A stretch of DNA of 64,000 nt from Kitasatospora sp. A2-31. Its GTDB lineage: Bacteria > Actinomycetota > Actinomycetes > Streptomycetales > Streptomycetaceae. A program made the position numbers and the translations under genes. The stretch is taken from positions 1 to 64,000 of the forward strand of contig NZ_JAKNTA010000011.1 of the NCBI RefSeq assembly GCF_022288725.1, read 5' to 3'. This document shows, one piece after another, positions 34,767 through 43,044 of the stretch (positions within the stretch are counted from its first letter, which is position 1; every line of letters begins with the position of its first letter). The notes beneath the pieces were generated by a model. It was not told the DNA's origin. It worked only from the letters and a program-made list of their open reading frames with translations, and did not search any database.

Positions 34767-35069
34767 TCGGCCACGACTTCCGGAGCACCGCCCAGCAGGC
34801 CACCGCTCTCCGGCAGCAGCTCACCGGCGCAGCGCCGCTCCAGTTCGACGAGGAGCAGCGGATCCGCCTGGACGGCTGGGAGATGGACGACGAGGTCCAG
34901 GCCGCGGTCCAGGAACGCCGGGCCGCCGCGACCACCGACACGCTGGCCGGGCTCGCGGACACCGACTGGTTCCGGGCGCAGAATGGGCCGGCTCTACGGG
35001 TGGCACGTCCCCGGGACGGACTACGACGCCCCGGTCCGGACCACGGTCCCCTGGCCCTCCGTGATCTGA
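34767..35069 (+). pseudogene. C-terminal remnant of a FabV-type enoyl reductase (frameshifted)
   Basis: No start and no N-terminal domain. One frame gives HDFRSTAQQATALRQQLTG, PLQFDEEQRIRLDGWEMDDE and TDTLAGLADTDWFRAQ; a single extra A near 34981 shifts to MGRLYGWHVPGTDYDAPVRT, ending VPWPSVI at 35069. The pattern DEE.RIR.D.WEM..DVQ ... LYGW.VPGVDYDA.V resembles the C-terminus of FabV (trans-2-enoyl-CoA/ACP reductase), recognised from memory. Neither piece has a ribosome site. It is a dead fragment of a gene whose first two thirds are lost. Confidence 0.5.
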
Positions 35070-35168
35070 GGCGGTCGGGCGGGCCCGTCCGCGGGGGGGA
35101 TCCGCCGGGAGCGCGGGCGGGCCCGCGGGGCGCGCCGGGACGCGCCGGGAGCGCCGCCCGGCGGGTCG

Positions 35169-36152
35169 TCAGAGGAGACCGCGCTCGGTGACCCGCTGGC
35201 CGAGCTGGAACCGGCTCTGGGCACCGAGCTGCTCCATCAGGTCGGTGATCATCCGGCGCTCGGTCCGGAGGGAGACACCGAGGCGGCGGGCGGCGGCCTC
35301 GTCGGTGAGGCCGGCGGAGAGCAGGCGGAGCAGTTCACGCTGCTGCGGGGTGATCTCGCCGGCCGGGGTGACGGGGGCTGCGCCGAGCACCTCGGACTGC
35401 TCCCAGATCTGGTCGAAGAGCGCGCACAGGCCGGCGACGGCGCCGAGTTCGCGGATCACGGCGACGCCCTTGGTCAGGTCGTCGGGGTCGAGGGGGACCA
35501 TCGCGACCTCGCGGTCCACGATCTGCATCCGCATCGGCAGGACGCTGGTGGTGCGGGTCTCGCCGCCCTGCGCGGCCAGCCAGTTGGCGTGCTCGACGCT
35601 GCCCGGATCGTTGCGGATGCTGCTCAGGTAGACGGTCTTCACCTTGACCCCGCGGTCCAGCAGCGCCTGCGTGATCGGGCGGCTGGCCTCGCGGTTCTCC
35701 GGGGTCTGCTTGCCACCGGGGGCGAAGGACATCGTCTCGCGGCAGGCCTGGGCGCCCAACTCCTCCAGACGGGCCCGGATCTCGTTCAGGCACGTCAGGT
35801 GCTCGACGCCGCCGGAGCCCTCCTCGGGCCGCAGCATGGAGTACTCGGCGACGAGCCCGGCGATCGCGGCCCGGCTGGACTCGACCTCGTGCTGCTTGCG
35901 CGCGACCTCGGCCTGCCGGCGGGCGATCAGCGCCTCGAAGGCGACCTTGGGGCTGACCGTGCGCATCGCGCCGCCGCCCTCCCAGGACGGGCGGATCAGC
36001 TCGTGGTCGGCCAGCTCGTCCATCGCGGCGCGGACGGCGGACTCGGCCCAGGCGAGCGACTCGGCGATGCGGACCACGCCCCAGTCCGGCTGACTCAGCA
36101 TGAGGCGGTAGACGGCCTCGGCCTCGCGCGTGAGTCCCAGCGTGGTCAGCAT
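35169..36152 (-). CDS. TrmB/LuxR-type transcriptional regulator
   Basis: A 327-residue regulator with an N-terminal TrmB-like winged helix (LTREAEAVYRLMLSQPDWGV, IAESLAWAESAVRAAMDELA), a central helical and alpha/beta sensor region, and a C-terminal LuxR/NarL helix-turn-helix (ITPQQRELLRLLSAGLTDEA, then ARRLGVSLRTERRMITDLM). The layout is common among streptomycete orphan regulators. The ATG at 36152 follows AGGGGGG at a suitable distance; upstream codons in frame are not family-like. It lies at the left border of the NRPS region, divergent from it, and could control the cluster. A -10-like TTACTG on the minus strand is near 36212. Confidence 0.85.
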   Translation of the reverse strand: MLTTLGLTREAEAVYRLMLSQPDWGVVRIAESLAWAESAVRAAMDELADHELIRPSWEGGGAMRTVSPKVAFEALIARRQAEVARKQHEVESSRAAIAGLVAEYSMLRPEEGSGGVEHLTCLNEIRARLEELGAQACRETMSFAPGGKQTPENREASRPITQALLDRGVKVKTVYLSSIRNDPGSVEHANWLAAQGGETRTTSVLPMRMQIVDREVAMVPLDPDDLTKGVAVIRELGAVAGLCALFDQIWEQSEVLGAAPVTPAGEITPQQRELLRLLSAGLTDEAAARRLGVSLRTERRMITDLMEQLGAQSRFQLGQRVTERGLL

Positions 36153-36506
36153 TCGATCGGCCCCCTGACATGAGACGGGCTGCGCCGCAACCAGGAATCG
36201 GTTCGCGCACGTACAGTAATGGACACAGAGCTCCGGCGTGCACATCTGAGCAGGTCCAGGTCAGAAAATACCACCGCCGCCGAAAACCCAGGCACCCCCC
36301 GATCAGCCGGTGTTCGGTGCCACCACAGGGGGACGAAACCGGACGGGAGAGCACCGGGAGCGAGCGGGAACCGGACGGCGGCCGGCGATCGCAGAACGGG
36401 ATCGATCACGGGAAACCGGACTTTCGGGCTGGCACAGGCAGGCCATGGCAAGAACGTGCCCGCCCGGGCCCGCCTGTCGGCGCCCGACTTCCACCATCGT
36501 GGCTGC
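36153..36506. other. Intergenic region without recognisable gene
   Basis: This stretch between the TrmB/LuxR gene and the small ORF at 36528 has no ORF with a ribosome site or family resemblance. It should contain the promoter of the regulator on the minus strand. Base composition is lower in G+C than the flanking genes, as expected for non-coding streptomycete DNA. Confidence 0.5.
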
Positions 36507-36527
36507 GTGCATGTCGTTCACTTCACC

Positions 36528-36770
36528 ATGACCCGCCCCCGCGACGCGCCGGTTCCGGCCGACGGTACGGTGGCCGCCGCGTTGCACGCCGCCGCCCACC
36601 TCCACCGCGGCCCGGAACACATCCGCGTACACGGCTCGCGCGCCGGCGCGCGCGGCGTGATGTTCGTGATCGCACCATGCCCGGACACCGCGCGCGCCCT
36701 CTGCCTGACCGTCTGCGCCCAGGCGATCGCCAGAACCCCCGAACTGACAGGGTGGTTCGTGGACGTCTGA
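36528..36770 (+). CDS. Small protein of unknown function
   Basis: An 80-residue protein, MTRPRDAPVPADGTVAAALH..., ending TPELTGWFVDV. It has two Cys (IAPCPDTARALCLTVCAQ contains three) and no signal peptide or membrane segment. A GTG at 36507 would add seven residues; neither start has a convincing ribosome site. It lies 213 bp before a secreted-peptide gene and 0.6 kb before the SARP gene, all on the plus strand. I do not recognise the family, and it may not be a gene. Confidence 0.4.
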   Translation: MTRPRDAPVPADGTVAAALHAAAHLHRGPEHIRVHGSRAGARGVMFVIAPCPDTARALCLTVCAQAIARTPELTGWFVDV

Positions 36771-36808
36771 CCGCCGCACCGCCCCCGGCACGATCCGGCC
36801 ACGGCCGC

Positions 36809-36840
36809 TGACACAGATATGCCAGCGACAACTTGTGTCA
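36809..36840. promoter_or_regulatory. Interrupted inverted repeat TGACACA...TGTGTCA
   Basis: Perfect 7-bp arms TGACACA (36809-36815) and TGTGTCA (36834-36840) separated by 18 bp, in the gap before the secreted-peptide gene. The arm centres are 25 bp apart, about 2.4 helical turns, which would suit a dimeric regulator; it is too weak for a terminator. A tandem octamer TCGAAGTG (about 36880-36896) lies just downstream. Confidence 0.35.
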
Positions 36841-36983
36841 CCCGAGAGCAGGGACAACCGGCTTGCGGGCCGGGCAGAATCGAAGTGTCGAAGTGCGGCG
36901 AGCAGCCACCGGAACGGACCGCCGCCCAACCGACCACCCACACACCGCACGACCGGGCATCCCCATGCCCGAAAGGAGCCACC

Positions 36984-37226
36984 ATGTTCGCCCTGAAGTT
37001 CCGTCTCGTCTCCGCCCTCGCCGCCGCCACCGTGGTCCTGGGCGCCGCCGCGGGGCTCGCCGCCGGTACCGGGACCGTGGCACCGGACCGCGGCGCCGCC
37101 ACCCTCGCCGGCCAGGAGCCGGCCACGTCGGCCGCCACCGCGGCCCACACCGCCGGCACCGCCACCGCCAACACGGGCTCCGGGCACCACAACGCGGACA
37201 CGGACGACATGGGCTGGCAGTGGTGA
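36984..37226 (+). CDS. Small secreted peptide, possible signal or accessory peptide
   Basis: An 80-residue precursor. The N-terminus MFALKFRLVSALAAATVVLG plus AAAGLAAGTG is a signal sequence. The mature part is Ala/Thr-rich (ATSAATAAHTAGTATANTGS) and ends in a His/Asp and Trp motif, GHHNADTDDMGWQW. The ATG at 36984 has an excellent GAAAGGAG site. Small secreted peptides with Trp-rich ends are frequent in streptomycetes, but I know no function for this one. It lies 167 bp upstream of the BTAD-type SARP gene on the same strand, so the two could form a signalling pair; that is inference. Confidence 0.65.
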   Translation: MFALKFRLVSALAAATVVLGAAAGLAAGTGTVAPDRGAATLAGQEPATSAATAAHTAGTATANTGSGHHNADTDDMGWQW

Positions 37227-37393
37227 ACCGGCGCCGGCCCGCCCGGCACCACCGTCCGGCCGGCCCGGACCCGCGCCGCCCCGGCCCCGACCGACCCTGA
37301 ACGGACCTTCCCCGGCGCGGCCCTGACCCCGCACCAGCTCCCACAACTGCGTCCGAGCCACCACGCGACGGCCCCGGCTCGGCGGAGGCTGCC

Positions 37394-38434
37394 ATGACCA
37401 CCTCTCCTCTCCTTCCGACCACCCACCCGGACGGCCTCAGCTTCGAACTGCTGGGTGAAGTCCGGGGCTGGCGGGACGGCATCGAACTCCCGCTCGGAGC
37501 GCCCCGCCAGCGCGCCCTGCTCGCCGTCCTGCTGCTGCGCGCCGGCTCACCCGTCAGCCGCGACCACCTGATCGACGGGATCTGGGGCGACGCCACCGTG
37601 GCGGACGGCGCCAACCTGGTGCAGGCGTACGTCTCCAAGCTGCGCAGGCTCTTCGAACCCGACCGGGCCCCGCGCACGACCGGTGGCGTGCTCACCCGGA
37701 TCGGCGCCTCCTACCGGCTCTCCGTCGGCCCCCACCAGTGCGACCTCGGCCGCTTCGAGCGGTCGGTGGCCGATGCCCGGGCGCTGCGCTCGGCCGGGCA
37801 GCCCGAGGCCGCCGAACGGACCCTCGCCGCCGCGCTGGACTCCTGGTCCGGCCCCGCACTCACCGGAGTCAGCGGCCCGCTGCTCGACGTCGAACGCGCC
37901 CGGCTCGCGGAGCTGCGCCTCGCCGTGGTCGAGGAGCACGCCGAACTGGCGCTCCAACTCGGCGGCCACGCCTGGCTGGTGCCCCACCTGCTCGTCCTCA
38001 CCACCGAGCACCCGTACCGCGAGCGGCTCTGGGCCCTGCTCATGGCCGCGCTCTACCGGGGCAGCCGGCAGGCCGACGCGCTGGCCGCGTACCAGCGGGC
38101 CCGGCACACCCTGACGGAGAACCTCGGCCTGCTGCCGGGGCCGGAGCTGCGCAGCATCGAGGAGGCGATCCTCGCCGGACGCCCCGATCCGCTCGTACCG
38201 GCCCGCCCCGCCGTCCCGCTCTCCCTCGCCCCTGCGGCCGGCCCGGTCGAGCCGGGCGGCGACCCGGCTCCGGGCCGTGACGTACCCGCGGCGCCGGCGG
38301 CGGCGCACCGTGCGGAGCCGGCAGCGGGGCGGCCCCACCTGGCTCTGGTCGGCACCACGCCGGCCACCGTGCCCGCACCGCGCGCAGCCGCACGCGGTCC
38401 CTGGGCCGACGGTCCGACCCGGCTGGCCCGCTGA
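37394..38434 (+). CDS. SARP-family pathway activator (DNA-binding + BTAD)
   Basis: A 346-residue SARP: OmpR-like winged helix (FELLGEVRGWRDGIELPLGA, LIDGIWGDATVADGANLVQA, RIGASYRLSV; about 15-105), BTAD domain (about 110-260; GRFERSVADARALRSAG, HPYRERLWALLMAALYRGSR, YQRARHTLTENLGLLPGPEL) and an Ala/Pro tail of about 80 residues. It has no ATPase domain, the form typical of cluster-situated activators such as ActII-ORF4. The ATG at 37394 follows GGAGG. Heptamer arrays with the 11-bp period expected for SARP operators precede both downstream biosynthetic operons (41721 and 49024), making this the probable activator of the NRPS cluster. Confidence 0.92.
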   Translation: MTTSPLLPTTHPDGLSFELLGEVRGWRDGIELPLGAPRQRALLAVLLLRAGSPVSRDHLIDGIWGDATVADGANLVQAYVSKLRRLFEPDRAPRTTGGVLTRIGASYRLSVGPHQCDLGRFERSVADARALRSAGQPEAAERTLAAALDSWSGPALTGVSGPLLDVERARLAELRLAVVEEHAELALQLGGHAWLVPHLLVLTTEHPYRERLWALLMAALYRGSRQADALAAYQRARHTLTENLGLLPGPELRSIEEAILAGRPDPLVPARPAVPLSLAPAAGPVEPGGDPAPGRDVPAAPAAAHRAEPAAGRPHLALVGTTPATVPAPRAAARGPWADGPTRLAR

Positions 38435-38757
38435 GGCGTCGGACCGGCGGCTCCGGGCCACCCCGGCCCGTCCCGTCCCGTCCCGTGCGGTCGGGGATCG
38501 CACGGCCGTGAACCCCCCGCGCCAGGACGCCGGATCGACCGGCGACCGCGGCGCCCGGCCGTGCGCGGATCTCTGCCCGTCCGCCGCGCCCCCGCTGCCC
38601 GCGCGGCCGCCCCCGCGGCTGCCCTTCCGTCTGCCCGTTCGCCCGTCCCCGTTCGCTCGTCCCTGCCCCCCGCCGCCGTGCGCCAGCGCCCGCCCGCCCG
38701 CGCACGGCGGCACTTGCCATGGCCGGAATCCCGTCGAGACAAGGAAGCAGCCGCCCC
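38435..38757. other. Intergenic region upstream of acylase gene
   Basis: A 323-bp gap without a supported gene. It contains short slippage repeats (cccgt repeated at 38466-38485) and a degenerate 14-bp direct repeat CCGTTCGCCCGTCC / CCGTTCGCTCGTCC around 38637-38666. No SARP-type heptamer array is seen here, so the acylase promoter may be controlled differently from the biosynthetic operons. Confidence 0.45.
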
Positions 38758-41545
38758 GTGACAGTCCAGACCCACACCCCCGCGCCGGACGATCCGCGTC
38801 CGGGCACCGAACCCGCACCGGCCGAACCCGTACCGGAGGCCGCAGCCGTACCGGAGGCCGGCCACGCACCGGCCCCTGCCCCGGACACGGCCGCCGCCGG
38901 CATGCCGGCCGGGGCGGCGGCCGACGCCGGCGCCGACGCCGCTCCTGCCCCGCGCCCACGGCGGCGACGCGTGCTGTGGATCCTCAAGCGCACCGCGGTC
39001 GTCCTCACCGCCCTGGTCCTGCTGGCGGCCGCCAGCCTGGCCGGCTACGCGTACTGGACGGTGCAGCGCTCGCTGCCGCAGCTGTCCGGGAGCACCACCG
39101 TGCCGGGACTGCACGGCGAGGCCCGGATCGTCCGGGACGCCTCCGGCATCCCGCAGATATACGCCGACAGTGCGCACGACCTCTTCCTCGCCGAGGGCTA
39201 CGCCCAGGCGCAGGACCGGTTCTGGCAGATGGACGTCCAACGGCACGTCACCGCCGGCCGGCTGGCCGAGATGTTCGGCCCGAGCGAAGTGCAGACCGAC
39301 AAGGTGGCCCGCACCTTCGGCTGGTACCGGGTGGCCGAGCAGGAGGTGACGATGCTGTCGCCGCAGACCCAGGAGTACCTGCGGGCCTTCTCTGACGGCG
39401 TCAACGCCTACCTCGGTCGGCACGAGGGTGCCGAGCTGTCGGTGGAGTACCCGGTGCTCGGCTTCGTCGCCGGCGACTACCGGCCCGACCCGTGGACCCC
39501 GGCCGACTCGGTCTCCTGGCTGAAGACCATGGCCTGGAACCTCAACACCGGCATGATCGACCAGTTCGAGCACGCGATGCTGCCCGCCGACCTGCCGGAC
39601 GGGGCGTCCGACGACCTCTTCCCCGACTACGACTACCGGCGCTGGACACCCATCGTCCCCGACCGGGCGCCCGCCGCCCAGCCGGCGGCCGACCATCAGG
39701 GGGAACCCCGCCGAACCGCCGGCGCCCGCACCGTCGGCGCCCGCCCCGGCCACCGTCCCCGCAGCGGCCTCGGCCGCGCTGGCCGACAGCGCGGCGGTGC
39801 GCACCGTCCTGGCCGCCGTCCTCGGCCCGCAGGGCACCGGCATCGGCTCCAACTCCTGGGTGGTGGCCGGCAGTCGCAGCACCACGGGCAAGCCGCTGCT
39901 GGAGAACGACCCGCACCTGACCCCTTCGCTCCCGGGCATCTGGTACCAGGTGGGCCTGCACTGCACCCGGGTCGGCCCGGACTGCGCCTTCGACGTCAGC
40001 GGCTTCACCTTCGCCGGCATGCCGGGCGTGGTGATCGGCCACAACGCCGACATCGCCTGGGGCTTCACCGACCTCGGCGCCGCCGACTCCGACCTGTTCG
40101 TGGAGCGGGTCGACGGCTCCACCTACGAGCACGAGGGGAACCGGCTGCCGCTGACCCTCCGCCAGGAGCGGATCGCGGTGGCGGGCGGACGTCCGGTCGA
40201 CCTGACCGTGCGGTCCACCCTGCACGGCCCGTTGATCTCGGACGTGCTCAAGACCGCCCACGAGGTGGCCGACCGCGGCCGGGTGCCGGACGTCCCGCCG
40301 CACGGCGAGCAGGACGGCTACGCGGTGGCGATGCAGTGGACCGCCCTCGATCCCGCCCCCACGGTCGACGCCCTGTTCGCCCTGGACCGCGCCAGGGACT
40401 GGAAGGACTTCCGCGCCGCCGCCGCGGTCTTCGCCTCCCCCGTGCAGAACATGATCTACGCGGACACCGCCGGCAACATCGGCTACCAGACGCCGGGCCG
40501 CATCCCCGTCCGCAAGGCCGGCGACAGCCGCCGCCCGGTGCCGGGCTGGACCGGTGCCTACGACTGGACCGGCTACCTGCCCTTCGACCAGCTGCCCACC
40601 AGCTTCAACCCGCCGGAGGGCTACATCGTCACCGCCAACAACGCGGTCGTCGGCCCCGGCTACCCGCACCTGATCGGCGCCGACTGGGGCACCGGCTACC
40701 GCAGCCGCCGGATCGCCGAACTGATCGAGCAGGCCGGCAGGCTGGACGTCGCGGCGATGGAGCGGATCACCCAGGACACCTGGAACGGCAACGCCGCCAC
40801 CCTGGTGCCGCACCTGCTCCGGGTCCAGGTGGGAGCCGAGGCGGGGCCGGCCCGGGACCTGCTCCGCGGCTGGGACTTCACCCAGGGCGCCGACTCGGCC
40901 CCGGCCGCCTACTTCAACGCGGTCTGGCGCGAGCTGTTGAAGGAGGCGTTCACCGACCGGCTGAGCCGGGCGGGGGTCAAGGGCTACGCCTACCCGGACG
41001 GCGGCGGCCACTGGTTCGAGGTGGTGCGCGGCCTGCTCGACAAGCCGGACAGCCTCTGGTGGACGAGTACCGCCGACCCCGGCGTCCGGGGCCGCGACGC
41101 CATGCTGCGCCGGGCGATGGAGCAGGCCGCCGCCGACCTGAAGGAGCGACTCGGCGACGACCCGAAGAAGTGGCGCTGGGGCGCCCTGCACACCCTGACG
41201 CTGGAGAACCCCACCCTGGGCACCGCCGGCCCCGCCCCGCTGCAGTGGCTGCTGAACGCCGACCCGATCGGCGTCGGCGGCGGCACCGACACGGTGCTCG
41301 CCAACGGCTGGGACCCGAAGAAGGGCTTCGAGGTGGTCTGGGTCCCCTCGATGCGGATGGTGGTGGACCTGGCGGACTTCGAGCGCTCGCGCTGGATCAA
41401 CCTGACCGGTGCCTCCGGCCACGCCACCGCGGACACCTACACCGACCAGACGAAGCTCTGGGCCAGGGGCGACAGCCTGACCTGGCCGTACGGGACGGCC
41501 GCGGTGGACGCGGCGGCCCGCGACCGCCTGCGCCTCACCCCCTGA
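38758..41545 (+). pseudogene. Penicillin-acylase-family Ntn hydrolase, membrane-anchored, with +1 frameshift
   Basis: Family: penicillin G acylase, cephalosporin acylase, PvdQ; amide hydrolases that self-cleave before a Ser. Order: cytoplasmic Pro/Ala stretch (about 75 residues), one helix (TAVVLTALVLLAAASLAGYA), alpha chain (EARIVRDASGIPQIYADSAH, AQAQDRFWQMDVQRH), Pro/Ala spacer, beta chain from the nucleophile Ser in GTGIGS-NSWVVAG (codon 39848-39850), then LENDPHLTPSLPGIWYQVGL and VTANNAVV. The anchor puts catalysis outside the cell. The frame breaks in a run of five G at 39699-39703; one G fewer joins ADHQG to NPAEPPAPAPSAPAP and restores about 928 residues. The break lies in the spacer and both halves look constrained, so sequencing error, recent mutation or separately translated beta chain (GTG 39797) are all possible. 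GTG 38758 has AAGGAAG upstream. Confidence 0.85.
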
Positions 41546-41661
41546 GGCCGCGTCGCAGCCTCCGGAGCGCCTTCGCAGGCCCCTCCCGGTGCCCGGTCCC
41601 GCCCACGGCGGGGCCGGGCACCGGCGTGCGACGGGCCGGGGGCGGGCACCGTTGGTGCTCG

Positions 41662-41701
41662 TGGCGGTTCAGGACGGTTCACGGCGGTTGGGGGCGGTTC
41701 G
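41662..41701. repeat. Four cggtt units at exact 10-bp spacing
   Basis: CGGTTC/CGGTTG occurs at 41665, 41675, 41685 and 41695 with a 10-bp period, continuing less well as CGGCC at 41705. It lies just upstream of the 11-bp SARP-type array in the promoter region of the KAS III-like gene. One copy per helical turn suggests a multi-site protein-binding array, but slippage duplication is equally possible. Confidence 0.5.
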
Positions 41702-41709
41702 GGGCGGCC

Positions 41710-41771
41710 TCCGGCGCGGGTCCAGCGCTGCGTCAGTGCGGCTTCAGTGCCGCTCCAGTGCCCCTCCACTG
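41710..41771 (+). promoter_or_regulatory. SARP-type operator array upstream of first biosynthetic operon
   Basis: Heptamers at exact 11-bp steps: TCCGGCG (41710), TCCAGCG (41721), GTCAGTG (41732), TTCAGTG (41743), TCCAGTG (41754) and TCCACTG (41765). SARPs bind direct heptamer repeats spaced 11 or 22 bp upstream of the -10 box, so this array is a probable binding site of the SARP encoded at 37394. It lies 215-276 bp before the start at 41986. No clear -10 box was found after it. The remaining intergenic sequence (41546-41985) shows no gene. Confidence 0.7.
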
Positions 41772-41985
41772 CCGCTGCGGTCCGCCGCCGGTCGGCGGTC
41801 CGTCCGCCGTCAGCGGCCCCACCCGGGCCGGTCAGTCCGCCGTCCGTGCGCCGTCAGACGGAGGCCAGCGCAGCACCGACCGGGCGCCAGTGGAGAGCAA
41901 CCGCGCGGCAGGCGGCGGGCGGAAGCATCGTCACCGACAGTCGCCCCCGGCAGAGCGCTGCCACGGGGCCGGAGATCGGAGGGAC

Positions 41986-43044
41986 ATGCGCTGGGAGCAG
42001 GTGTACCTGGCCGGCACGGGTGTCTGGCTGGCCGACCGCGCGGACGCCGCCGCGGCGGTCGCGGCCGGTGCGTACGACGCCCGGGAACACGCCGTCAACC
42101 GGATCGACTCGGTCAGTGCGGCCACCGCCGGCGGTCCGGACGACCTGGCACCGCCCGAGATGGCGGTCCGCGCGGCCCGCACCGCACTGCGCCGGGCCGG
42201 CCGCACGGCCGAGCGGGTCGGCACCGTGTTCCACAGCTACCTGTGGTTCCAGGGTGCCGAGTTGTGGCCGGCCGCCGCGTACGTGGCACAGCACACGGTC
42301 GGCCCGGCGGTGCCCGCCTTCGACCTGCTGCAGCAGTGCAACGCCGGGCTCGCCGGAATGGAGCTGGCGGCCCGCCAGCTCCGGGCCTGCGAGCCGGGCC
42401 GGGAGGAGGCCGTGCTGCTGACCACCGCCGACCGCTTCGCACCGCCGGCCTTCGACCGCTGGCGGGCCGAGCGGGGCATGGTCTACGGCGACGGCGGCAC
42501 CGCCGTGGTCCTGAGCTCCTCCCCCGAGAACGCGGTCGGCCGGCTGCTGGCCACGGCGACCAGGGTGGACAACACGCTGGAGGGCCTGGCCCGCGGCACC
42601 GGGTTCCGCCCCGGCCCGGAGGCGGCGGACCGGCCGGTGGACCTGGGGGCGCGGGGCGAGGAGTACTTCCGCGCCCACCGCAACCTGCGGGCCGTGACGG
42701 TCCGGACGGCCGAGGTGGCGGCGGAGTCGATCCGGGCCGCGCTGGCCGAGGCCGCCACACCGATCGACCGGATCGCCCGGGTCGTCCTCAACTCCACCGG
42801 GCACCAGCGGATGCTCTGGCAGCTGGAACAGCAGCTCGGCGTCGACGAGAAGCGCTCCACCTGGGAGTTCTGCCGCGAGGTGGGCCACCTGGGCGCCGGG
42901 GACCACATCGCCGGTCTGAACGAACTGCTGGAGACCGGCGAGGTGGCCACGGGCGACCGGGTCCTGCTGGTCGGCGGCGGAACCGGCTACAGCTGCACCA
43001 GCGCGGTCGTCGAGATCACCGATCCCGCGGGCGGGTGCTCATGA
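41986..43044 (+). CDS. KAS III-like ketosynthase/acyltransferase
   Basis: A 352-residue thiolase-fold protein of the FabH/KAS III group. The nucleophilic Cys sits in FDLLQQCNAGLAGMELAARQ (about residue 117) and the catalytic His in VVLNSTGHQRMLW (about 271). At the third position, where FabH has NxGNxSAAS, the sequence is EVGHLGAGDHIAGL, so the usual Asn is a His. Some KAS III-like enzymes in antibiotic pathways act as acyltransferases rather than condensing enzymes, and the altered triad fits that. The ATG at 41986 follows CGGAGGGAC. It opens the operon and overlaps the ligase gene as ATGA. Its partner is probably the free carrier protein at 46071. Confidence 0.85.
   Translation: MRWEQVYLAGTGVWLADRADAAAAVAAGAYDAREHAVNRIDSVSAATAGGPDDLAPPEMAVRAARTALRRAGRTAERVGTVFHSYLWFQGAELWPAAAYVAQHTVGPAVPAFDLLQQCNAGLAGMELAARQLRACEPGREEAVLLTTADRFAPPAFDRWRAERGMVYGDGGTAVVLSSSPENAVGRLLATATRVDNTLEGLARGTGFRPGPEAADRPVDLGARGEEYFRAHRNLRAVTVRTAEVAAESIRAALAEAATPIDRIARVVLNSTGHQRMLWQLEQQLGVDEKRSTWEFCREVGHLGAGDHIAGLNELLETGEVATGDRVLLVGGGTGYSCTSAVVEITDPAGGCS

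Noticed and set aside
36984..37226. Secreted peptide as a lanthipeptide or lasso precursor
   Set aside because: It has a Sec-type signal, no Cys in the core and no modification enzymes nearby.
38719..38757. ATG at 38719 as acylase start
   Set aside because: No ribosome site precedes it, whereas GTG 38758 has AAGGAAG at a suitable distance.
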